A stretch of 64,000 nucleotides of DNA from Comamonas sp. KCTC 72670 (GTDB lineage Bacteria > Myxococcota > Myxococcia > Myxococcales > Myxococcaceae), in assembly GCA_014656495.1 (NCBI GenBank), contig BNCN01000013.1, positions 126,814-190,813 of the forward strand. Direction: 5' to 3'. The translations under genes and the position numbers were made by a program. Positions within the stretch are counted from its first letter, which is position 1; the number at the start of each line of letters is the position of its first letter. The notes below the pieces were generated by a model. It saw only the letters and a list, made by a program, of their open reading frames with translations. It was not told the DNA's origin and did no database searches. Shown in pieces: positions 54,727 through 62,640 of this stretch.

Positions 54727-55647
54727 CTACAGCAGCGACATCCCCTTCCGTTTCTCGATCAGGAAGTCGCGCAGCGCGCTGACCTTCGAAGGCATCTGCT
54801 CCCGCGAGGGGGAATACAAGTAGAAGCCCTCGTGGTGGTGCGACCAGCTCCGCAGGACACGGACCAGCCGGCCGTCGGCCAGATATTCCTGAACAGCGAT
54901 GTCGAGGTGCTGGATCAGCCCGATTCCCTGGACCGCCGCGCGCATCATGTGCTGGTCGTCGCTGGTGATGAGATTGCCGGTCACGGACTGGGTGAAGTGC
55001 CGCCCCTTCTTGCCGGGTGCATTGAAATCCCATTCACGGAGCGCACCGCTGCTTGAGCGTCGATAGTTGATGCAGTTGTGCTGCGCGAGGTGGTCAGGCG
55101 TCGCCGGCACGCCGTGCCGTTCGAGATAGGCGGGAGCACCCACCACCACCATCGACAAGGCGGGGCTGATGGGTACCGCGACGACGTGGTCCGCAAGGCT
55201 TTTCCCCAGGCGGATGCCGACGTCGCTCCCATTGGCGATGATGTTCGACAAGGCGTCGTCCATGATCAGCTCGAGGCTGACCTTCGGGTAGCGCAGGTAG
55301 AACTCCGCCAGGTGAGGCTCTATCAGCGCCTTGGCCGCCAGGCGCGAGGTGTTGACCCGAAGCAGGCCGGATGGCGCGCGGCCCGTGTCGGCGAGGCTCT
55401 GGACCATCTGCGCGATCTGGCTCAGCGTGGGCTGCAAGGTGTCCAAGAGCCGCTGGCCTGCCTCGGTCAGGGACATGTCGCGGGTGGTGCGGTAGAGCAG
55501 GCGCACGCCCAGTTGACGCTCCAAGGCCTTGAGGTTCTGCGATAGCGCGGCCCTCGACACCCCTACTTCTTCCGCGGCGCGCGTGAAGCTGCGGTGGTGG
55601 GCGATGCGCGCGAACCAGGCCAATGACGGGAGCAGCGAAGGATTCAT
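54727..55647 (-). CDS. LysR-family transcription regulator
   Basis: A 306-residue LTTR. The N-terminal winged HTH is LPSLAWFARIAHHRSFTRAA followed by EEVGVSRAALSQNLKALERQ; the effector domain shows LLRVNTSRLAAKALIEPHLA and the usual PBP-like pattern to the C-terminus. ATG 55647 is preferred; ATG 55680 lies inside the candidate operator region and would leave almost no leader. It probably controls the divergent aldo/keto reductase and the oxidoreductase behind it. The effector is unknown. Confidence 0.9.
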   Translation of the reverse strand: MNPSLLPSLAWFARIAHHRSFTRAAEEVGVSRAALSQNLKALERQLGVRLLYRTTRDMSLTEAGQRLLDTLQPTLSQIAQMVQSLADTGRAPSGLLRVNTSRLAAKALIEPHLAEFYLRYPKVSLELIMDDALSNIIANGSDVGIRLGKSLADHVVAVPISPALSMVVVGAPAYLERHGVPATPDHLAQHNCINYRRSSSGALREWDFNAPGKKGRHFTQSVTGNLITSDDQHMMRAAVQGIGLIQHLDIAVQEYLADGRLVRVLRSWSHHHEGFYLYSPSREQMPSKVSALRDFLIEKRKGMSLL

Positions 55648-55682
55648 GCGCTTGATTGTAAATGGGTGCTTATCAGTCATGT

Positions 55683-55699
55683 ATAGATTGGGGGTCTAT
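55683..55699. promoter_or_regulatory. Candidate LysR operator
   Basis: ATAGA (55683-55687), seven bases, then its exact complement TCTAT (55695-55699) lie between the divergent LysR and aldo/keto reductase genes, the usual place for an LTTR box. The outer bases (G at 55681, C at 55701) also pair. Binding by this regulator is inferred from position and symmetry. Confidence 0.45.
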
Positions 55700-55757
55700 T
55701 CATACGCAATCCGAAAGGTATCTTGCTGCCTGTGAGTACGTGTTGGGAGAACACGCG

Positions 55758-56774
55758 ATGCGCATGCGCAAGCTCGGAAACAGCGGACTGTTCGTGTCGG
55801 AGTTGTGCTTCGGCGCAATGACCTTCGGAGGAAGTGACGGCCTGTGGGGCCAGGTCGGCAAGCTCGATCAGGGCGAGGCCGACGCACTCGTCGGCGCGGC
55901 GCTCGAGGCGGGCATCAACTTCTTCGACACGGCGAACGTCTACGCCCATGGCCGCAGCGAGACCATGCTCGGCCAGTCGCTGCGCAATCTCGGCGTGTCG
56001 AGGGACGACGTCGTCATCGCCACCAAGGTGGCCTCCGCCATGGGGGAAGGACCGAACATGCGCGGCGCGGCGCGCGGTCACATCCTGAGCCAGAGCCGCG
56101 CGAGCCTCGAGCGGCTCGGTCTCGACCATATCGATCTCTACCAAATCCATGCATTCGACCCGGCGACGCCCATCGAGGAAACGATGGAGGCGCTCGACAC
56201 GCTCGTCCGCGCGGGTGACGTCCGCTACATCGGCCTGTCGAACTGGGCCGCCTGGCAGGTCATGAAGGCGCTCGGCATCGGCCGGGCAAAAGGGCTCGCG
56301 CCGATCATCTCGCTGCAGGCGTACTACACACTGGTGGGCCGGGAGCTGGAGCGGGAGATCGTCCCCATGCTGACCTCCGAGCAGGTCGGATTGATGGTGT
56401 GGAGCCCGCTGGCGGGTGGCTACCTGACAGGGAAGTATTCCGGAGGCGATGGCGGCGCCAGCGGCAGGCTGACGGAGCTGGATTTCCCGCCGATCAACCG
56501 CCACCGCGGCGAACCGCTGATCGCGGTCCTGAGCGCCGTTGCCCGCAGACATGGTGCCACGCCGGGCCAGATCGCCATCGCCTGGCTGCTGCATCAGCCC
56601 GCCGTGACGACCGTCATCCTCGGCGCCAAGCGCGTCGAGCAGCTTGTCGAAAACATGCAGGCGCCCCGGCTCCGCCTGGACGAGACGGATCTGTCGGAAC
56701 TCGACGCGGTCAGCAGGCTGCCTATCGAGTACCCCGGATGGCTCCTGGACCGCTCAGGCGACCGGAACTCCTGA
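55758..56774 (+). CDS. Aldo/keto reductase
   Basis: A 338-residue NAD(P)H-dependent AKR. Signature segments are MRMRKLGNSGLFVSELCFG, GINFFDTANVYAHGRSE (catalytic Asp/Tyr), VVIATKV (catalytic Lys), LDHIDLYQIHAFDP (His) and RYIGLSNWAAWQV. The C-terminus carries the cofactor pocket VTTVILGAKRVEQLVENMQA. ATG 55758 has GGGAGA upstream. Third codon positions include many A/T (for example around 56128-56160), unlike neighbouring genes. Likely controlled by the divergent LysR protein. Substrate not known. Confidence 0.93.
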   Translation: MRMRKLGNSGLFVSELCFGAMTFGGSDGLWGQVGKLDQGEADALVGAALEAGINFFDTANVYAHGRSETMLGQSLRNLGVSRDDVVIATKVASAMGEGPNMRGAARGHILSQSRASLERLGLDHIDLYQIHAFDPATPIEETMEALDTLVRAGDVRYIGLSNWAAWQVMKALGIGRAKGLAPIISLQAYYTLVGRELEREIVPMLTSEQVGLMVWSPLAGGYLTGKYSGGDGGASGRLTELDFPPINRHRGEPLIAVLSAVARRHGATPGQIAIAWLLHQPAVTTVILGAKRVEQLVENMQAPRLRLDETDLSELDAVSRLPIEYPGWLLDRSGDRNS

Positions 56775-56851
56775 CCGAAATCAAAAGCATCCGAATGACG
56801 GGCCCCTGCGGTCTTCGTCAACCTTTCCAAGACTGACCCTGGAGTCGAAAC

Positions 56852-58006
56852 ATGTCGACCAAGCCATTACGCGTGGGAATCATTGGTGCCGATACGAAGG
56901 CGAGCTGGGCAGGCGCCTCTCACATTCCGGCCGTTCAGGCGCAACCCGCCTTGGTGCTTGCCGCAGTCGCGACCCGCAAGGAAGAGAGCGCGAAGGCAGC
57001 GGCCAAGGCCTTTGGTGCCGAGCGCTGGTACGCCGACCCCTACGAGCTCATTTGTGACGAGCGCATCGATGTCGTCACCGTCGCCGTCAAGGTGCCGGCA
57101 CACCGCGAGCTGGTGCTCGCGGCGCTGGAAGCCAAGAAGGCTGTGTACTGCGAAGCACCGCTGGGCACGACCTTGGCAGAAACGGAGGAAATGGCCGCCG
57201 CGGCTGGGAGGCTGCACACCGCGATCGGCCTGCAGGGACGAATGAATCCCTCCGTGCGCCGCGCCGCGGAGCTCATCGCCGCGGGCAAGCTCGGCAGGTT
57301 GATGTCGGCCAGCGTCAGGGCGACGACGTTCGGTTACGGTCCGCAGTCGTCCAGTGCCTACGACTATTTCAACAAGGCGGCGTCCGGCGCCAGCTTCATG
57401 ACCATCACGGCCGCGCACGTCCTCGACGTCGTCGAGGCCCTGCTTGGGAACATCATCGAGGTCGACGCGCGCACCGAGCTTCTCTGGCCGGAGATTCAAT
57501 TGCTCGACACCGGCGAGACCTCGGCGCGTGAGATCCCCGACCACGTCGACCTGATCGCCAAGACGGCGCTCGGCGCCTCGGTTTCCGTGCAGGTACTCGC
57601 CGGCGTGGCGGCGGGAGCGGCTCAGTTCGAGCTGACGATTCGCGGTTCGGGAGGCTGGCTGAAGCTGACCGGCGACCATGTCGCGGGCGTCCAGGTCGGC
57701 GACCTGGTCCTGTCAGCGAGCGTAGGGTTCGAAGCGCCCGAAAGACCCATCGCATCGGGCGTGGGCGCTACGTCCGCAGAGTTCTGGAAGGGCGCCGCCA
57801 TCAATGTCGGCGAGGTCTACGCCAGCCTGGCGCGCGATATTTCAGCCGGCACGTTCGCCACCCCGGGCTTCTCGCACGCGGTGCATAACAGCCGGCTGAT
57901 CGCCGCGGTCGAACGCGCGGCGCAGACCGGCGAGCGGCAGCGAGATTTTGCGTGTACCGAGGCTGGAACCACGGCGCAACACGCAGGAACGCATCCTGCA
58001 GTGTGA
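56852..58006 (+). CDS. Gfo/Idh/MocA-family oxidoreductase, Gal80-like
   Basis: A 384-residue Rossmann oxidoreductase: VGIIGADTKASWAGASHIPA at the N-terminus, IDVVTVAVKVPAHRELVLAA and KKAVYCEAPLGTTLAETEEM. The usual EKP of Gfo/Idh dehydrogenases reads EAP here, so the catalytic-pocket Lys is absent, as in Gal80-like members (which have EWP or EWA). It may be a non-catalytic or altered sugar-binding protein. GGAG precedes ATG 56852. It follows the aldo/keto reductase by 77 bases and probably shares its transcript. Third codon positions are again mixed, as in that gene. Confidence 0.88.
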   Translation: MSTKPLRVGIIGADTKASWAGASHIPAVQAQPALVLAAVATRKEESAKAAAKAFGAERWYADPYELICDERIDVVTVAVKVPAHRELVLAALEAKKAVYCEAPLGTTLAETEEMAAAAGRLHTAIGLQGRMNPSVRRAAELIAAGKLGRLMSASVRATTFGYGPQSSSAYDYFNKAASGASFMTITAAHVLDVVEALLGNIIEVDARTELLWPEIQLLDTGETSAREIPDHVDLIAKTALGASVSVQVLAGVAAGAAQFELTIRGSGGWLKLTGDHVAGVQVGDLVLSASVGFEAPERPIASGVGATSAEFWKGAAINVGEVYASLARDISAGTFATPGFSHAVHNSRLIAAVERAAQTGERQRDFACTEAGTTAQHAGTHPAV

Positions 58007-58114
58007 GATCAACTCGTCGAGGAATTGGGGGTGAGGCCCCTGGCCCGCGCGCCAGCGGCGACCGTGGCAACGGATTGAGGGGGGGCATTGTCCCTCCGTC
58101 AGGAAATGGCGCCC

Positions 58115-58129
58115 GCCTACGATGTAGGC
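58115..58129. promoter_or_regulatory. Inverted repeat just before the 58133 gene
   Basis: GCCTAC, three bases (GAT), then GTAGGC form a perfect 6-bp palindrome ending three bases before ATG 58133. It could be an operator or a ribosome-occluding hairpin. Its GTAGGCAC half recurs three times at 59795, 59831 and 60051. Confidence 0.3.
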
Positions 58130-58132
58130 ACC

Positions 58133-58717
58133 ATGACCGCACAAATCAGCGACACGCTCATCTTCCGCGAACAGGAGTTCGACCTCGCGGCATTCAATGG
58201 CGAGGGCCTCTTCGATCCGGAGCAGCACGGCCTCATCCCCGAGGCGATGTCGACGTCATGCTATCGCGGCTACTGGTGCACCTACGAGGTCGTCGCCGAG
58301 TCGCTGCGCCTCCAGGAGCTCTTCATCGGACTGCCGGCCCCAGTGGCCGACGCGGCCCGGCATGGCACGGGGCCCGCCCTGTTCGAGCAGCCGCCCGTCT
58401 ACTCGGAAGAGCTCCACTGCTTCACCTACCGCAAGCTGTCCGCGCCCGTCCCATTCACCGGAGGGATCCTCGCCGCTGCCGACTTCATCCAGGAGCTCTA
58501 CGTGCACATGGGCTTCCACCCCGCGTGGAAGTTCCGCAGGGTGCACGAATGGGTCTTCGAGCAAGGGACGTTGGTGCAGACCCGGGACTGCTCATCGGAG
58601 ATGGCCCTCCTCCGGGAGAAGCTTGGCAACGCCCCGCTTCGCCCGCGGAATCCGAATGACAAACAAGACGTGGAGCGTTGGATCGACGAGTGCTTCACTC
58701 GCCACTACTGGCGCTGA
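58133..58717 (+). CDS. Hypothetical protein
   Basis: A 194-residue soluble protein: MTAQISDTLIFREQEFDLAA, LIPEAMSTSCYRGYWCTYEV, then SEELHCFTYRKLSAPVPFTG and the C-terminal ERWIDECFTRHYW. It is rich in aromatic residues and has several Cys. No family is recognised. Start ATG 58133 is used; an opening to 58088 adds 15 residues. A GTAGGC palindrome sits just upstream. It converges with the lipoprotein gene at 58866 and is separated from it by a large hairpin. Confidence 0.7.
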   Translation: MTAQISDTLIFREQEFDLAAFNGEGLFDPEQHGLIPEAMSTSCYRGYWCTYEVVAESLRLQELFIGLPAPVADAARHGTGPALFEQPPVYSEELHCFTYRKLSAPVPFTGGILAAADFIQELYVHMGFHPAWKFRRVHEWVFEQGTLVQTRDCSSEMALLREKLGNAPLRPRNPNDKQDVERWIDECFTRHYWR

Positions 58718-58781
58718 GCGACAACTCCCAGGCGGGCGGCGGAGCGCCGGAGCCCCGCATGATGCCCCTGGCTGATGCAGT

Positions 58782-58842
58782 CCGTGAGCCCCGGGGCGGG
58801 AGTCCTCCTCGAACGAGGCTTCTCCCGCCCCACAACTCACGG
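58782..58842. terminator. Long compound hairpin between convergent genes
   Basis: An outer stem CCGTGAG/CTCACGG, a middle stem GGGGCGGGAG/CTCCCGCCCC (perfect 10 bp) and an inner CCTCG/CGAGG are nested, giving about 22 paired bases with a 4-by-4 internal loop. It lies 64 bases after the 58133 gene and 23 bases beyond the minus-strand gene end. It would serve both strands; no T-run is present. Confidence 0.55.
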
Positions 58843-58865
58843 GGCCTGCGCTGTGAAGCGAGGCG

Positions 58866-59474
58866 TCACGGGAACGCCATCACGGTCGGCGACGTGGTGC
58901 TGGTGAAGAAGTGCGGGTAGCTCGCGGTGTAGCGGCTCCCGCTGCCACTCTCGCCCCAGATGACCCCCGTCTTCGTTCCTGAGACGGTGACGGTCGTGCC
59001 GTCCCCGGCGATCGCCACGTTCTCAGACACGATGTTGCCCGCCCCCAGATAGACACCCAGGCTGGTCGTCCGGACGACCGTCAGCGTGGCCGGGTCCACA
59101 TGGTGCAAGTGGAGGGTGATGGGCGCGCTGCCGCTGACGCTCCCCCTCCGGGTGTAGCTGGCCGCGAGCCCCAGCGCGTTCCCCGCGACGGACCGAGTCG
59201 GCTCATAGACGACAGACGTGCCCAGCGTCACACTGCCAGGCCCATGGACACACGTTGGGATGGGCTGACGGAAGAGCCGGATATCATAGACAGGCGGCGT
59301 CACGCCCGGCTGAGGATAGGCGGAGATGCTGTAGATGCAGCCGTCCATTGCCACGGACGACGCCGCGGCCTCTTGCTGCACCAGCGCGTCATCCTGCTCA
59401 GGCAACCCTTCTCCGCCACAGGCAGAGACGAGAACGGCAGTGCAAAGAGAGACAGCCCGGCTGAAGAATCGCAT
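58866..59474 (-). CDS. Predicted lipoprotein, unknown function
   Basis: A 202-residue protein with a lipoprotein signal (MRFFSRAVSLCTAVLVSAC; Cys about 19). The mature part is mostly beta-strand: CIYSISAYPQPGVTPPVYDI, LGTSVVYEPTRSVAGNALGL and TTVTVSGTKTGVIWGESGSG. It has two further Cys (DGCIY and PTCVHG) probably bridged. No family recognised. The ATG at 59474 is preferred over a long upstream opening because it begins right at the signal peptide. No close partner on the same strand; a 660-base gap lies upstream. Confidence 0.75.
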   Translation of the reverse strand: MRFFSRAVSLCTAVLVSACGGEGLPEQDDALVQQEAAASSVAMDGCIYSISAYPQPGVTPPVYDIRLFRQPIPTCVHGPGSVTLGTSVVYEPTRSVAGNALGLAASYTRRGSVSGSAPITLHLHHVDPATLTVVRTTSLGVYLGAGNIVSENVAIAGDGTTVTVSGTKTGVIWGESGSGSRYTASYPHFFTSTTSPTVMAFP

Positions 59475-60134
59475 CGCGCAATGACTCCTTGGCTTGAGTG
59501 GAAGCGTGAGGAAGCTAACAGCAAAGTGATTGGCGGCGTGGACGTTCTGCACGCAGCCTCTCATTCCGCGATGACACCACAGGGGCGACAATGACCCTGC
59601 GCCTGGAGCACCGTCACGCGCGCGGGATGAACGTCTTCGTGCCCCAGGTCCGGCACAGGCATGCCGGACAAGCGACCCAATGACAATCAACCCACCCAAC
59701 ACCACGGCAAGCCCCCACCAGCCTTCAGCACAGACAGACAATTTCAATCAATCACTCTGTCCCAGCACCCTGCCAAACCACTGATAGTTCGAGCATGTAG
59801 GCACGGCCACTTCAACCTGAACACCCGCGCACGTAGGCACGCCCCGAAAAACCACTGAACAGGGTTACAGCAAAACGTACAGGATCAGAGCGCAGCGCCT
59901 GACTGAACATTCAAGCAGTACAGGTCCCGTTGGAGGGTCCAGGAAACTGCCTGATGACGTGTTCAGGTAGGCGAAGCCCGGGATCAGCTGCAGGCTCAAA
60001 CAGCGAGTCTCGGCCGCTCGTGCTGCCCAGCACCCACTGCTCATCTATTCATGTAGGCACAGCACCCAGAGGCTCTTTTTTCCAGTGCGCCACCCACACC
60101 GCGATCACTCACGATGCGGGCGGAAGCACCCTCA
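59475..60134. other. 660-base intergenic stretch with short repeats
   Basis: No convincing gene is seen. The stretch is clearly less GC-rich than its surroundings and holds three copies of A(T/C)GTAGGCAC (listed separately), an 8-bp palindrome GTCCGGCA/TGCCGGAC (59648-59655, 59662-59669) and a T6 run (60076-60081). Short open frames here have no ribosome-binding sites or family features. It separates two minus-strand genes, so it holds the promoter of the lipoprotein at 59474 and the end of the propeller gene. Confidence 0.5.
59795..60060. repeat. Three copies of A(T/C)GTAGGCAC
   Basis: ATGTAGGCAC occurs at 59795-59804 and 60051-60060, and ACGTAGGCAC at 59831-59840. The first two lie 36 bases apart inside a 21-base similarity (59790-59810 with 59826-59846, 16 of 21 identical). 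A fourth copy (58122-58131) forms half of the palindrome before the 58133 gene. They may be protein-binding sites or remnants of a repeat family. Confidence 0.45.
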
Positions 60135-62393
60135 TCAGTGCAGCGTGCTCTCGAGGAGCTGAAAGCCCGTGCCAATGCCTTGCACATTGGTCAGCCGCAG
60201 CAGCACCTCCCCCGAGGTGAGCTGCCAATAGACATCCGCGCGCGCGTAGTCATCTGGGAGGAGGCGGGGATAGGCCTTGAACTCCGCCCACGTGACGCCG
60301 TCCGCGCTGAACATGAGGTGGGCGGCTTCGTCCCCTGGCGCGTACACGTCCCCCCCGGTCTCGCGCGTGGTGCCCATCAGGTATCCGCCATCACGGAGCC
60401 GAAGCACGGAGTAGCTCGGCCCTGGCAGCCGCGTCATCTCCATCATCTCATCGTCCGCCCCCACGCGACGGATGCTGGGAACGTCGGGCCCGTAGAGGGT
60501 GTCCGAGCCGAAGAGCAGGCCCGGAGGGGTGACGATACCGTCCACCGCGACGCCCCGAGGACCGTCCACCACGGCGCTCCACGTCACGCCGTCATCCACC
60601 GAGCGCAGCAAGCCTCCTCGCGCGTCCCCCATCATCGCCCAAAGGACGCCCTGCTCCGCGTCCGCCACCAGCGAGTGGCAGTGACGTCGCCCCTCCAGCG
60701 TGGCGCGCACCGTCCAGGTGGCCCCCCCGTCCGTGCTCGCCCAGATGCGGATGGGCGACTCGTTGGAGAACACCTGGTACTCACCAAAGAAGACGGTGCC
60801 ACGCAGCTCGCGAATGTTGCCCGGTTGGAGCATGCGGAACATGCCCAGGGGCAGCACATCCCGCCAGGTGGCGCCGTTGTCCGTGGAGCGCGAAAGCGAG
60901 TGCATGCCCCCCTGGGCCAGGGTGTCCGCGATCAAGGTGCCGTCCTTCAGGGACGTCATGACCTGGAAGGCGGAGCCTTTCGGGTGGCGACCGCGCGGCG
61001 TCCAGGTGCGCGCGTTGTCCGTGCTGGCCCACAGCAGTGAACGGCCCATCTCCCGCTGCACCGCGAACACGGTGCCGTCGGGGTCCACGGTGAGCACGTC
61101 GTGGGTGGAGTTCGTCAGCGTCTCCGTGAGGGACATCTTCCTGGCGGGCTCCTCGGACGGCTCGCGCCCGAACCGCAGCGCGACCTCCGCCCCCATCAAC
61201 GCATGGGCCTTTTCGGAGAGTCCTTCGGAGTCCTCCTGCATGATGGGCACGAAGCGCGCATCGCGCGACTCCGTGAGGACCCTGTCGAAGTCCACCACCT
61301 GGACCGCCGGGCTCGCCGAGCGCAGCCAATCATTCACCGCCGCCCGGACCTCTCGAGCTGGCTCCCCGCTGGGCGACGTGCCCCCCCGAAGCGGGAGTGT
61401 CCCGGCGTGGACGCGGCACTGTGAACCCAACCTCGACAGCAGCGTATCCAACGATGCCAGCAGCGCGGGCGCGTCGGCGGCAGGCGCTTCGTCATCGCCC
61501 AGCACCACCAGGCAGTCCGTGACGCCCGCGAGCCGCAGCGTCCCCGCGTCGAGCGCCGAGACCACCGAGTCGATGCGCTGGCCCTCGTGACTGAGGTTGA
61601 TCACCGGCACGCCCAGCAGCCGCTCGGCCACGGCGGGCCACGTCTTCCGGATGTCACCGGCGGGCGCCCCCTTGCCCACGGCGAAGCGGCCTCCAATGAG
61701 CGCGATGGTGCGGTCGGGCGGGCCGTCCACCTCAATGCCACCAAGCCCCACCAGCCGGCGCTGCGCCACGCCCATCTGGCCGGGCTCCGAGACGTGGCTC
61801 CCCTCGGCCACATAGCTCTGGGGGAAGAGGTCCACGAGCCCCTCGGCGACGGCGCCCTCGACCTCGAAGGAGATGGCCAGCTCCTCGCGGAAGCGCACGG
61901 ACAGCGCCACGGGGTCACTGTGAAGCGCGTGACGTGCGCCGAGCTGCGCGCCTGGCGCGCCCTGGAAGGTGAGCGGCAGCGGGGCCGACGCGAGCACGCC
62001 ATGGGCGTCCGCGCGAGCCACGGTGGCCGCATGGATCGTGAGGGTGTCATCCCCCGCGAAGAAGACGAAGCTCAGCCGCTCGCCAGCGCGCGCCACGGGG
62101 ATGCGGAAGCGAAAGGTCGTGCGTGTCTCCACGGTTCGCGAGCCCGGCAGCGTTTGCAAGAAGGCAGGTGGGAACACCTGATGTCCAGTGGCCTCCGCTG
62201 GCTCGTCCCCGGGCGCAGGAGCTTCGGGCTCCAGGGGGTGTCCACCATCGGAAGAGATCGAGGGCTCGACGGGAGTCGGCGGGGCCTGGATGGGGGGTGG
62301 CGCCTCCCCTCCTGGATGCGAACTGCAGGCCATTCCCAAGCAGAGTCCCACCGCGACCAGCCCCACCGCCCCTGAATTCCATCTTGCTGTCAT
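60135..62393 (-). CDS. Lipoprotein with degenerate SGNH domain and Asp-box beta-propeller
   Basis: A 752-residue protein with a lipoprotein signal (VGLCLGMAC, Cys about 23). Residues about 70-190 are beta-rich. Residues about 208-400 follow the SGNH-hydrolase layout (RTIALIGGRFAVGKG, RKTWPAVAERLLGVPVINLS, GVTDCLVVLGDDEAPA, DSEGLSEKAHALMG), but the GDS Ser and the DxxH His are missing. The C-terminal 340 residues are a sialidase-type propeller with Asp-boxes such as ASTDNARTW, RSTDNGATW, ASTDGGATW and RSVDDGVTW. ATG 62393 has AGGGA upstream; an opening continues to 62645. Perhaps a surface binding protein; not a sialidase by the residues seen. Confidence 0.82.
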   Translation of the reverse strand: MTARWNSGAVGLVAVGLCLGMACSSHPGGEAPPPIQAPPTPVEPSISSDGGHPLEPEAPAPGDEPAEATGHQVFPPAFLQTLPGSRTVETRTTFRFRIPVARAGERLSFVFFAGDDTLTIHAATVARADAHGVLASAPLPLTFQGAPGAQLGARHALHSDPVALSVRFREELAISFEVEGAVAEGLVDLFPQSYVAEGSHVSEPGQMGVAQRRLVGLGGIEVDGPPDRTIALIGGRFAVGKGAPAGDIRKTWPAVAERLLGVPVINLSHEGQRIDSVVSALDAGTLRLAGVTDCLVVLGDDEAPAADAPALLASLDTLLSRLGSQCRVHAGTLPLRGGTSPSGEPAREVRAAVNDWLRSASPAVQVVDFDRVLTESRDARFVPIMQEDSEGLSEKAHALMGAEVALRFGREPSEEPARKMSLTETLTNSTHDVLTVDPDGTVFAVQREMGRSLLWASTDNARTWTPRGRHPKGSAFQVMTSLKDGTLIADTLAQGGMHSLSRSTDNGATWRDVLPLGMFRMLQPGNIRELRGTVFFGEYQVFSNESPIRIWASTDGGATWTVRATLEGRRHCHSLVADAEQGVLWAMMGDARGGLLRSVDDGVTWSAVVDGPRGVAVDGIVTPPGLLFGSDTLYGPDVPSIRRVGADDEMMEMTRLPGPSYSVLRLRDGGYLMGTTRETGGDVYAPGDEAAHLMFSADGVTWAEFKAYPRLLPDDYARADVYWQLTSGEVLLRLTNVQGIGTGFQLLESTLH

Positions 62394-62640
62394 GACGTCC
62401 CTGACCTCTCCGCATTCGACCGGGAAGCTGAGCAACGGCGGAATCGGCGACCAGCGACTCATTAGGACCACACACGTGTCGGTGTCCGCGCAAACACCTC
62501 TCTTGCGAGGCAGGGACGCACTGACCATGACTCCCTCCGGGCACATGAAGGGGTCGCGCGGCATGCGCCAGAAAGGACATCGCAGTGGTGCTTTCGTCTT
62601 GGCATGGCAGCGCAGGCCCCGCGGGGACGGTGACGGGGTG

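Noticed and set aside
59661-59858. A 65-codon frame in the long intergenic stretch.
   Set aside because: No ribosome-binding site, no structure-like pattern and composition like the surrounding non-coding DNA.
60076-60081. T6 run after GGCTC, possible terminator.
   Set aside because: No convincing stem precedes it on the plus strand and both flanking genes are on the minus strand, where it reads as A6.
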